64,000 bases of DNA from Cheiracanthium punctorium (taxonomy: Eukaryota; Arthropoda; Arachnida; Araneae; Cheiracanthiidae). The notes under the pieces were generated by a model. It saw only the letters and a program-made list of their open reading frames with translations. It did no database searches and had not been told where the DNA came from. A program made the translations under genes and the position numbers. The stretch covers positions 1 through 64,000 of the forward strand of contig JAWZYV010013278.1 in assembly GCA_038373885.1 (NCBI GenBank), written 5' to 3'. How positions within the stretch are numbered: the stretch's first letter is position 1; every line of letters starts with the position of its first letter. This document shows positions 53,800-64,000 of this stretch, one piece after another.

Positions 53800-54927
53800 C
53801 AGTGCCATATTACCGGCAGGGCAAACGGGGCAACTGCCCAGGGCCCACAGATTTTAGGGGCCCAAAAATCTTATTGTGAATCTTATTGTATTTTTCCTTT
53901 GTTATCTTATTGTGAAATTATATTTTACAATTTTATAATTTCACAATAAGATAAAGGAAAAAAGCATCAAAAGTTTGATTGTTTTTCAATTATAAAATAT
54001 GAACAATGAAAATTCAAACTTACATCTGTATCAATTAATTTAAACTTCTTTTCAATTCGTCAAAAGGCTCTATAGTCGATATAGCATAGTTGCTAACATT
54101 TGTGGAATCTGATTAACTACCTTTTTGTAAACAGTATTTTTAAAGTTTGAAAGTAGCAAAATTTTTGCAATTAAATATGTTGGTTAGCTGTTATTTAAAA
54201 AAACATTTTAAAAAATGTGGTTTATTATATCCCATATATTTTGGCAACTACTTTTGCCCAGGGCCCACACTTGCCTTGATCGGGCTCTGGGTATGCTGTA
54301 TTATAGTTGCCAAAATGTATGGGATATAATCAGGGACGTAGCCAGAAATTTTTCATGGGGGGGGGTTACGACTACTACAACTCATATATGTATGCGTGTG
54401 TGTGATAATGTAGTGAAGAATATGCATTTTGTATGGGAAAAATTTCTCATGGGGGGGGGTTATGACCCCCTAACCCCCCCGTGGCTACGCCCCTGGATAT
54501 AATAAACCACATTTTTTAAAATATGTTTTTTTTTTTTAAATAACAGCTAACCAACATATTTAATTGCAAAAATTTTGCTACTTTCAAACTTTAAAAATAC
54601 TGTTTACAAAAAGGTAGTTAATCAGATTCCACAAATGTTAGCAACTATGCTATATCGACTCTAAAGCCTTTTGACGAATTGAAAAGAAGTTTAAATTAAT
54701 TGATACAGATGTAAGTTTGAATTTTCTTTGTTCATATTTTATAATTGAAAAACAATCCAACATTTGATGCTTTTTTCCTTTGTTATCTTATTGTGAAATC
54801 ATAAAATTCTAATTTCACAATAAGATAAAGGAAAAATACAATAAGATTCACAATAAGATTTTTGGGGCCCTAAAATCTGTGTGCCCTGGGCAGTTGCCCC
54901 GTTTGCCCTGCCGGTAATATGGCACTG
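53800..54927. mobile_element. Large foldback element with hAT-like ends
   Basis: Ends CAGTGCCATATTACCGGCAGG / CCTGCCGGTAATATGGCACTG. The arms (about 53800-54245 and 54300-54927, less the inserted MITE) are inverted copies of about 440 bp. Each arm has an internal hairpin of CACAATAAGATAA blocks. hAT MITE copy E sits at the inner edge of the right arm. Confidence 0.85.
54331..54495. mobile_element. hAT MITE, CAGGGGCGTAGCC family, copy E
   Basis: 165 bp, ends CAGGGACGTAGCC / GGCTACGCCCCTG, exact duplication GATATAAT (54323-54330, 54496-54503) inside the foldback arm. Confidence 0.93.
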
Positions 54928-55639
54928 CTTGTATAGGCTAACCATAGTACAAAACACAAACTCAATACTTCATTGACCAGTGGCGCAGCCAGGATTTGAC
55001 TTCGGAGGGGTGGAAGGGGGGGGGGAGCTGTGTTTCGAACTGTAAGTACAAGTTTCAATTGTAAGCTAAGTGATGGATCTAATTTCAGGGAGGGCACTGC
55101 AGCCCCCTCACACTCCCCACGGCCCTGGCCTGGTCTTAATCCTTTCAAGTATGCTGGGATATCCCGCCGTCTGATTTTAGCAGTATCATCGATTGTCACA
55201 AAAATTTGGTCTTAGTATCCAACAGATTTCATCTTTGATCCTGGGCTAAAAATTTAACCCCTTATTTGCCCCATACTCGTTTTAAAAAAATAAAGAAGCC
55301 TTTTAATGAGCATACGCCAATTCACTTTTGGCAGAAGCAACCTCAATTTTTTCTTTATATAAAAAAGCAACACATAACTTATGTTTGATATCGGAAGACT
55401 TAAAATATTTCACTAACTAGACAAATTTGTAGTACAGTTCGGCTGACACTTAAGGGGTTAAACTGATTAACGAATTGCTAGAACACAAAAATCCTATGCA
55501 AATTAATAATTTAGTCAACTCCGGACAGTGCCGGATTAACAATATAGCAGATTTAGCAAATGCTACGGGCCCCGCGCTTTTGGGGGCCCCGCGCCTTTAC
55601 CTTGAAAGTTTTCGTCTTTCCCCCTCAAGATCTAGCTTT
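54928..55639. other. No gene; MITE fragments
   Basis: Contains a hAT-like CAGTGCCGGATTAA...CTACGGGCCCCGCGC fragment near 55526-55600, shared with 61955-62021 in inverse orientation. Confidence 0.5.
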
Positions 55640-55890
55640 TTTGACACTTTCCAACAAGGTAGAAAAGTTAAGATTTCGGTTTGTCTGTCTGTCCGTCCTT
55701 GACTCGCGTCAATAGGCATTGATTTCTACGAAATTTATATATGTTATTCTTATCTGCAGTACCATGTACCCTATTGTAAAGGATCTATGTAGCATTTATA
55801 GATTTTTTTCTACAGGAGCACTCAAAATAGTCCCAATACATTGCGCTCTATGGGAAGTTATTCTTTAAAGCGTATCACCCTAATAACTAC
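55640..55890 (+). repeat. Fragment of the modular repeat family
   Basis: Starts with CTTTCCAACAAGG and GTCTGTCTGTCCGTCC and contains CTACAGGAGCACTCAAAATAG and CATTGCGCTCTATGGG, matching modules at 22140-22330. The mariner relic follows immediately. Confidence 0.65.
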
Positions 55891-56591
55891 AAGGGGTGAT
55901 CAAATGAAAAGGTACGAAACGACACTTTGGGTACAAATGTAGACTTTATTCAAAATATACACCACAGGCCTGAGCACAACGATCCCACAGACGAACAAGC
56001 CTCAGGATTCCTTGTTCCCAGAATTCCTGTGGCCGTGACGAGATCCAGTCCGTCACAGCGTCCTTGAGTACGTCGTCCGAGTTGAAGCGCTTCCCTTTCA
56101 GGTGGTTTCTTCAGTGGAACCAACACATGGAAATCGCAGGGCGACCTGTCCGGACTGTAGGGCGGATGGTCCAACGTCTCCCACTTGAACGTGGCCAGTT
56201 CCTTGGCGAAAACGGACATTCCATTTTCTCATTGACTTGTGGGACACACAGCCTTCCCAGTATACGATCATCCTCCTGCGATGAATAGTGGCCGGTTTAA
56301 CACCTTCCGCTGTCAGAAATCGGATAACGCCTCGCTGCCCCTAAATCGCCGAATTTTGCAATGTGAACACCATCCTGTCCTCACATGCACTGCCGCGTCA
56401 ATTGGACGTAGGAGGGTGCTTTTTACAAGAGCTTCTGCTCTCTCCTGCGGGCCCCCGCATGTTCCTATCCACACAAAAGGCACGAATCGCATTACTAGAT
56501 GTCTCGCTACGTGCTCTCATAGCTGCATGGACAAATATGATAACGGTTAGGTTGTTGCGACGTTTTGTACCTTTTCATTTGATCACCCCTT
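55891..56591 (-). mobile_element. Mariner-type relic with AAGGGGTGATCAAATG ends
   Basis: Inverted ends AAGGGGTGATCAAATGAAAAGGTACGAAACG / CGTTTTGTACCTTTTCATTTGATCACCCCTT enclose about 640 bp. It retains part of a transposase on the minus strand. Confidence 0.85.
55950..56219 (-). pseudogene. Mariner-type transposase C-terminal fragment
   Basis: The minus-strand frame contains ETLDHPPYSPDRSPCDFHV followed by PLKKP. This is the third catalytic block (SPD...PCDFH) of mariner-type transposases; the usual L after PD is R here. The following residues lose similarity through a frameshift, and no upstream catalytic blocks are readable. Confidence 0.82.
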
Positions 56592-58959
56592 ATAGTTGCG
56601 CTGAACCCTGACTTCAAGATAAAACTTTTTCCTCTATGACTGCAAAAAGATTACAAAGTCAAGGACAAAAAACCTAACAACTTCTACATCGTTTGTACAA
56701 TCCGCTTGAAATTTTTCACAAGTTTGTAAAAAAATATAGAAAACAATCTGTCAATTTTAAAAATCTGAAAATCCACCCGTTCCTTCATTTTTAAGCGATT
56801 TTTCGCTATTTTCAGCACCATTTCGTTTCCGAGAGTGAGAAAAATTGAATCATTTGCGTGACAAAATGACCTATTTTAAGTGAAAATGACGTCATACAAT
56901 TGGGGGGGGATTCCAATACGTTTAAAATAATTTCTCCCGATTACACAGTTTATTATTTTTTTTCCCACAAATAAATCGTCTATTGGATATTCGAATGTTT
57001 ATATATACAAAACGAAAGCTTTCGACTGCGAAAAGATTCCGCGCGTTTCCAGATGAGCATGAAATTCGATTTGGGTCTGTAATAAAAATTGAATATGAAC
57101 TTATTTATTTTAGGTGGATGAAAATTAAATATATTGAATGAAAGACAAATTTCCTTAAAATGTTTTTTCTCTCGCCCGTTGTAATTGCCTTCACAACAGG
57201 CTTTGACTTCTAGTTTTAGAGATATTCTGCTCTTTGAAATGAAACAAAATTGAATGTTATTAAGGATTACAAAATGAAGCTTTGCATCGAAAATAGTGTC
57301 TGTATAGTTAAAAGTTTTTCCATACGGGAGCACTCAAAATAATTTCAATACAATACGGTCAATGGCAGTTTAGAGACAGGCATCTATTTTAAGCATATAA
57401 TACTATCCTGCAATATGATTAGCTAATAATCCGACGACGATCGTGTGCCTCCTTCAAAATTTGAGCCAAAAGCCGGCAATGTTGGCTACTTTTGCGATAA
57501 ATTGCCAAATTGGGTGCGAAAAAAATGCTTTGAAAAATGAACCGAACTTGGCGATATTTTTATTATTTTACGATAAATCGAAAAAGGTATTTACGTATTA
57601 TCCCGGCGGTCATTAACTCCAAACTATTTTTTCCTCAAATTTCCTGGCAAACTGTTGGCAATCGTATTCCCATTCATCATTAATTTCATGTGTCCGGCAT
57701 TTATCTTTGCGAAAAAGTTGCTCGTCTTGGCGGATCGCCTGGATTGTAGTACCTCGAAAAATGTCTAATGTAATTATATTAAGCTATGTCGATTTCTTTG
57801 GAAATTTTGAAAAGTCGTTACTCGCACTTTAATTAACTGATTTATTGTATTGTGTTTTGTTAAGGGCTATGTGCCTAGGAGTATGAGGGGGTCTCCGACC
57901 GACGAAAATTTGTTAATGCATTAGAACCCAAAACGGGTTAACGTCCTTATGATTTCAGTTATTTGTCTGTTCGGTTGTCCACCCATCCAGTGTTCTAACT
58001 GCTGTGAATATACACCGATTTGTGCGAAATTTATGTTTTTTCTATGTACAGTACCACCTACCATATTGAAAATGGTGTATGTAGCATTTATATTTCTTTT
58101 ACAGGAGAAAAAAATCCAATGTATAGCACAGTCTAAAAAACAGAACTAAAAGAGGGGGGTGGGTTCGGGGGGGGGTCTCCCCCTGTATCTGTTGATACAG
58201 GAATGACTGAATCAACAGTCATTCTTGAAAACATATTTTAGAGATATTCGATTTTTGAAAGAAAACAAAGTTGGCATATATATTACTAAGGCTCTCAAAA
58301 TGATGCTCTCCATTGAGAATAACGTCCGTATTATTAATAGTTCTACAGGAGCACTCAAAAGTATTCCCATTGCAGTCTGTGGCATTTGAGAGACACTAAT
58401 ACATTTCTAGCACAAGACAATGAGTATAACATTTTTATATTTTTCAGTTAAACGCTAAAAAAAATTAAAGGTCTTTTACAGGGTCTCATAAAATTGCATT
58501 TATAGTGATAATACAACATTTTTTTATCTACGAAATCTCGCCAGTTTTAACTAAAAAACATAGCAGATTTGGCGCAAAAATACTTTGTATTGGAAAGTGT
58601 TTTATAATCTATGAGCTTGGCATGATTTATCTTTCTTGATTTTTTAAGGCAACAGATAAATTTTGTAATTCTTTTTTTTCTTTCTTTCTTTCTTTTCATT
58701 TTCATTTATTTATTTTTTGGATAAGACAATTTCTAAAGCTCTATATAGTGGAACTGTAAATCAGTTGTAGACAACTCATTGAAAGAATATATGTCGAGCC
58801 TTGTCAATGGGAGACCCCCCAGAACCCTCCTAATTTTTTAGTTTCATGATTGCCATATTAAAACGGCATTAATGGACTATGTCATTTTATCTCTGATCTA
58901 TCGTGTATTTCACCTGGTAACCCCATGTTGAAATTTTTAGGATTGTAACCAATTTATAG
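56592..58959. repeat. Diverged copies of the modular repeat family
   Basis: ACGGGAGCACTCAAAATAATTTC (57325), ACAGGAGCACTCAAAAGTATTCC (58347) and GTCTGTTCGGTTGTCCACCCATCC (57966) are family modules. The segment 56755-57200 is the inverse partner of 19130-19700. No coding sequence recognised. Confidence 0.55.
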
Positions 58960-59140
58960 AAAAATACATGTGATGCACATTCTACAGCTTAGTAAATATT
59001 GTAACAATAGATTAAAGCTCTTGTGAACTAATAGTATTTAAATATATGTAAAATATACTTGTGATGTATATTCTACAGCTTACGAAATATTGTAACAATA
59101 GATTAAAGCAGTTGTGAACTAATAGTATTTAAATAAACGG
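58960..59140 (+). repeat. 91-bp tandem duplication
   Basis: GTGATGNANATTCTACAGCTTANNAAATATTG...AATAGTATTTAAAT occurs at 58970 and 59061, period 91. Confidence 0.88.
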
Positions 59141-59850
59141 ATGACATTTTTAAACAATCATTTTATCAAATAAATGCAACCTTACGGAGCTTATAGAAAA
59201 CGGTGGTTTACGTAACACATACAACATTTTCAGCGGACATTTATTCTTACTTTTATGTCGCGTTTTCGTAACGCATTTTCGTGTCTTATTTTTATGTCAC
59301 ATTTTCAAAAGGGGGTGAGAGATAAAATGACAGTCATTAATATATTTAATGTGGCTGTTGCATGCCTGCATTATTTAGTCAACTCATTACCTAGGCGAAA
59401 CTGAATGAGTATTCTAAAGTCAGCAATAAGAACACACACAAGAGTATAGCCAACAATACTGTGGAACAAAAACACGGTTCTCAGTAAAAGAATTTCAGGG
59501 AGCATCCAAAAGGGGGGAAATAAAAGAAAGACAGAAAGAAAGGCTGTATCATTATCTTTTCGTTGACTAAAAGCGAAACTCGGACAAACGGAGGAGGGGT
59601 ATCCAGATCCTTGCACCACCCACCTATGGCCTTTAGAAAATGGATTCCTTACCAATAATGTTACATTTTTGTCTTTATTTGAAGAATGAATCCAGAAATA
59701 AACAAAATATAGAAAGAAAACTAAGTGCCGAAACAAAAAAACAGACTCAGGGTCTGATCAAGGTCGGATTAAAGGGAGGGGGTCGGAGGAGGTGACCGCC
59801 CCTCCCGAGAAAAATGAAATTAATGTAAACAATCCCAACTTACTTCCATA
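59141..59850. other. No recognised gene
   Basis: A 366-base minus-strand frame (59371-59736) covers GATCCTTGCACCACCC-type TE sequence and has no domain. Confidence 0.45.
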
Positions 59851-59854
59851 AAAT

Positions 59855-59855
59855 T

Positions 59856-59917
<62 letters not shown>
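59855..59917. repeat. (TA)n(TG)n microsatellite
   Basis: About ten TA units followed by about twenty TG units. Confidence 0.93.
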
Positions 59918-59920
<3 letters not shown>

Positions 59921-61905
59921 CTTCCATCCAAGCCTCCACCCACAAAATTGTATTAATCCGTCAGTGGGCCGGCCGGATTATTCATTAGGCTGTAGTCTAT
60001 CTGTCCCGATCATTTCAGGGACTTTTCAGTAACAAGTCGAAAGAATTTTTTAATGAAGTTGTATAATCAAACTTTTTCAAAATGACTCAATAGAACGGAA
60101 ATATTTGTGGCTATTTCTGAAGATGTTCTCTGGAACGCGAGTTGACCTTCTGCATTTTCCCGAGAAGTGAGATCCATAGGATTAAGATTGTAGGAAAAAC
60201 GCGCCGCATAATCAATAATAATCCCCCACGAAACAATAATTTTTATTTAAATATTGGACATAAAGTTATTTTGTTTTGCAGTAAATATGAGGATGGTATT
60301 TTAAACGGATGTTGGGCAGCCCCAAAGTTCTTTTATTTTACAGTAAAGGCATTTTACAGGCATCCACGGCATTTTACGGCATTTTACGCCAAAGCCACAC
60401 ATCTAAAAGGTATTTTACAGTGTGGCTTTGTCGAAATTCTAAGGTGTACTAGGGTGTAAACTATCTTAGAAGGCTTTTGGTAGTTGGCTTGCTTTGTTTT
60501 TACTTAATTATTTATTTTACATTTTACAATATTTAAACAAAGGCGAATTATTTTTTGAAACAATAATAATATATAGAATGTAAGTCATTTTTTTATAGTT
60601 GGGGAATCCACTATTACGATAAATTATCTTATTAATCTCGGAAATTAACCACGTTAAATATGAAAGAATTGATTTTTGGCCGGTCGAAACCACAGGTCAA
60701 GTGCGCGAATGCCAGTACGTTCGTACAAATAAAATAATTAGAACCGAGAGGATCTTCGCACGGTCGGGGTATCCGAGAAGCCATAACCTCAGGCAAACTG
60801 AAAACAAAAAGAATTCTCGGATACTCTTGACCCACAAAGAAACTCACAAATTACTTGTCACATTTAAGATTATTATGTCTTGCAAAAACATTTGGACGCA
60901 ATACGATAATGAATGTTTCATCCGAATTTTTTATTATTTATTATATAGATTATTCTATTCCTCTTATAAAGATTTTTTTTGAGCAAAATATTTTATATCA
61001 TTTTAACGAAGATAAGTTGAAAAGTAATGTACATATGCTTGTAGAACACTAACGAAATGACCTTTAGAAGTGTTCCAAGCGGTTTGTGGAAGTAACAGTC
61101 CCCCTGTACAAGCGTGTACAGTTTAAATGCCTTCCGTGTATGCAGTATATTTTGAATGGTGGAGGTATTATTGTGCTAGATCTATCTATCCCCAGTTCGA
61201 TTTCTTATGAATTAACCCTTTAAATAAATTAAGAGAAGTTAAAAATATGTAACCTATAATTAGTAAAGACCGTCCAGATAATGAAATAATTTTACAAGCA
61301 TGTATTTTTATAGGGGAAAAAATAGTGTTTAAGGGCACAGTTTAAAATACATATTGTTTTCGATGGTTTTAAAAATTTTACAGAAACAATTATTATTTTA
61401 TGTGTGTAAACTTGTCTAGTTATATGTTTGCATATGGGAAAGGTGGGAAGTGTTAGAAATTCCAAATATATATCCATGAACATTAACATTCATATAAAAA
61501 AAAAACCTGAGTTGTACGAATAAATTACTTTAAACATCGTCAGTCTCACTATCTATTTCCCTCCCCCCCCCCACTTTATTTTGACGGGAATTTTTTCCGC
61601 ACACTAATTTACTTGGAGAAATTGATTTGTCCAGTGTTAACTCAAATTTGTTCATTTTGAATCAAGAAAATTCGTAAAAGTTGTGTTTTATTTTATTATC
61701 GTACAAAACCTACAGATTAGCTCACCCAAGGTGGAGGAAGGGCTGGGATAAACCTCTCGTAAATATAACACGTGGGACCTTTTAGTTTTGTTTACATCTA
61801 ATTAGCATTAGTAATACCATTAATTAGCACTAAACATAAATTGTAATATAATTAGCACTATTTATTTTCTCATTCAATTTAGCTCTATTACTTTAATGTG
61901 TGGGT
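59918..61905. other. No recognised gene
   Basis: AT-rich. Small direct repeats GGCATTTTACRG at 60347-60420. No supported coding, RNA or element ends. Confidence 0.5.
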
Positions 61906-61906
61906 G

Positions 61907-61908
<2 letters not shown>

Positions 61909-61942
<34 letters not shown>
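61909..61942. repeat. (TA)n microsatellite
   Basis: About sixteen TA units. Confidence 0.93.
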
Positions 61943-61944
<2 letters not shown>

Positions 61945-63057
61945 TGCTTCACTGAGCAGGGGGCCCCTTGGTAACATTTGCTACGGGCCCCGCGCTGTCT
62001 TAATCCGGCACTGACTCCGGATATAGTGAGCCATCGGTTTTAGTGAATGAAAACCATTAGTCCAGATTCACATACATATCACAGTATCTCTTCACTATGG
62101 GGACACTTCGGTTTTGTAAAAGTGAACTTCGGATACAGTGAACGAAATTTGATGGTCCCCAGAGGTTAACTATAACAAGAGTTGACTATATATATTTTAA
62201 TAACGCGAATGCATAACTCAATAAAGCAGAATGTACCAAATTTACAACACGGCCTTCTAATCTCCACCTCCCAAAAAAGTCAAGTCAATTTAAAAAAAAG
62301 GTAAAATTAAAATAGTTTTTAAAATTACTTAAAAATGGTATTAAAAGGAATTTTTTCAGCTGTACAGCATGCATGTACTATGATAGAGATAACAGTTTAC
62401 ATATTGATACTAACTTTGTAAATATTGCTTATTTTGGTAGTTACGTCTTGCATTAGTCATAACAAAAGCGACCACTATTTTACTAAAAACCAAAATCAAA
62501 CTATTATGTATTACAATAATCTCTTAAATATAGCTATAAAATTGAAATAAGTTTATTTTTCAGTAATCAGCCAAAAACATTTACAATTACTACTATTATA
62601 TTAATTATTTTGGGAACTTTCTTATTTCAATTTCTACCAATGACGTACTCGGGACTTCTTTCTAGCTGAGAAAGGAGGAGTGGGGTGGGGTGGGGTGGGG
62701 GTTGGGGGAGTATAGAAGTGGTACATGCTAAAATTAAAATTGTATGGCCTTTTTATCTGTATGAAGGAGACCAAAACAGGGTCGTAGCTAGGTAGTTAGG
62801 TATTTAGCTACACCCCCGCACAAACTTTTGGATAGTTAGCATAAGCTTTATGTTAAACAGAGGTCATGCGCGCCCATAAGGGTGTGGGGTGGGGAGCAAG
62901 GTACGGTACTTGCTTACTCTGGAAATTTAGGGGGTTAGGGGGTTTAGGGTTAAAGTCTTATGATCTAAACAATCATGAATAACAAAACGAAATCGGAACT
63001 CAACTATTACAAGTGTGAAATTCGACCCTCCCCCTCTAGAATTTTTTTTTTGGAAGT
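61943..63057. other. No recognised gene; MITE fragments
   Basis: A short inverse copy of the 55526 fragment (61955-62021) is followed by GGATATAGTGA/GGATACAGTGAACG pieces that could be an old pogo-type terminus. The rest is AT-rich. Confidence 0.45.
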
Positions 63058-63110
63058 TTGACCCCCCCCCCCCCACACACACACACACACACAAAAAAAA
63101 AAAAAAAAAT
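63058..63110. repeat. C-run, CA microsatellite and A-run
   Basis: CCCCCCCCCCCC(AC)nA(n) in immediate succession. Confidence 0.9.
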
Positions 63111-63633
63111 GAATGACAGAAGTTCCGTTTATTCAGGTGGAAACAGTAAGTTTTCTCAAATAGAAAGGTATGTAATTATTCGACTAGCTTCCAATTTGTT
63201 GGAGACAAAAATAAAATCCTCCGTGCTGATTTAAATTGAAACTAGCATTGTTAAAAGGGTTAACAAGCGTTCAACATACACATTACTTCATCAAAGAACT
63301 ATCATAGTAAACTAATAAAAGCTTTAAAAGTACCAGAAAACAACTTTTAAATATGATTTTGCATTGCTATTGACAACTGACACATGCAATCAGAGATTGT
63401 CTCAGGTGAAAAGGGGAATCCCCCGAAAAGAAATCACTGCATTGTTTCTGAAAATAATTCAAAAACATAAGTATTGCGAAGTAAAAGCATTAGTACTTAA
63501 AACCTGGAAGCAGTTAGTGGAACATTTCTGTATTCAAAAAACAAATAGTACAGTAAAATTTATATTATAGCTCAAAACATACTAAGTAAAGACATGCAAC
63601 GAATACTTTTTGATATAAAAGAAAAAAACTTAC

Positions 63634-63850
63634 TTGACTGGAAGTCAGAAGCTCTAGAGTAAATGAAAAATGATCAAACGACCACCCTACGAATAACTAA
63701 CGCTAACACGTAACTGCTTGTTATCAAGAACCGGGCATAGCAAGAACAGAGCAGACGAATACAAAACTCGAACTAAAACTAAACTTTTGCTCATTTATCA
63801 GTTCACTTCAGTTTAGCGCTCTCCTACTGTGAACCTAAACTCAAAGCAAG
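63634..63850 (-). other. Candidate non-coding first exon with GTAAGT donor
   Basis: On the minus strand a consensus donor, CAA then GTAAGTTTTT (GT at 63633-63632), follows about 200 bases richer in GC than the flanks and free of repeat signatures. Because the first coding exon at 40849 has an acceptor in front of its ATG, at least one upstream 5'-UTR exon must exist, and this is a candidate. The 5' limit is arbitrary, no promoter element is convincing, and GTAAGT occurs by chance. Confidence 0.2.
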
Positions 63851-64000
63851 CGCCATCTGTCGATCTTGGGGGGAAAAAGTGTATTTCAAGGAATTGTTCT
63901 TTTTTTTTCTTCTTCTTCTTCTTTCGTTAAGATAGTGCACCAAGCGATTTAAAGCCTGCTACTGCTCTGGACAAAAACAAAATTAATTTTATCCTGCTTT

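Overview
This window looks like animal, most likely arthropod, nuclear DNA. It is AT-rich, full of homopolymers and microsatellites, and dominated by transposable elements (TEs): mariner/IS630, hAT, piggyBac-type, foldback, one LTR retrotransposon, tRNA-derived SINE-like units and Penelope-like fragments. The gag protein and transposase types resemble those I know from arachnids, but no single feature proves the species. There are no bacterial operons, no CRISPR array and no rRNA. Almost none of the short open frames look like genes.

The only host coding sequence I can support lies on the minus strand: four short, codon-like segments bounded by plausible splice sites at 40829-40502, 38326-38007, 16467-16155 and 510-388. 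Their splice phases are mutually compatible, so I propose one gene transcribed right to left with introns of about 2.2, 21.5 and 15.6 kb, continuing past the left edge. Its N-terminal part has three tandem modules resembling those at the N-terminus of Egalitarian/EXD1-type proteins. A GTAAGT donor at 63633-63632 could end a non-coding first exon. Most of the window would then be intron filled with TEs.

Layout: 0-3 kb, the leftmost exon, a deleted IS630/mariner element, a SINE-like unit and a 243-bp inverted-repeat insertion with a hammerhead-like core. 3.3-11.5 kb, a foldback IS630/mariner element split by a nearly complete Ty3/gypsy-class retrotransposon (3717-10201) whose integrase lies upstream of reverse transcriptase (Gmr1-like order). 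11.6-19.1 kb, another mariner derivative, hAT and piggyBac-type elements, a host exon and a 700-bp foldback. 19-29 kb, piggyBac-type elements, a 2-kb modular repeat inserted into one of them, a broken mariner transposase and a SINE-like unit. 29-37 kb, mostly AT-rich sequence with a 1.2-kb tandem array and a 24-bp minisatellite. 37-42 kb, two host exons packed between elements, including a piggyBac-type copy carrying a duplicate of the host intron/exon boundary and a foldback with paired TGACGTCA sites. 42-64 kb, further nested hAT, piggyBac-type, mariner and foldback elements, with long stretches where I see no gene.

Nested insertions with intact target duplications give a relative chronology at several loci: retrotransposon inside IS630 element; hAT MITEs inside foldbacks; modular repeat inside a piggyBac-type element; piggyBac-type element inside a hAT element inside the host intron.
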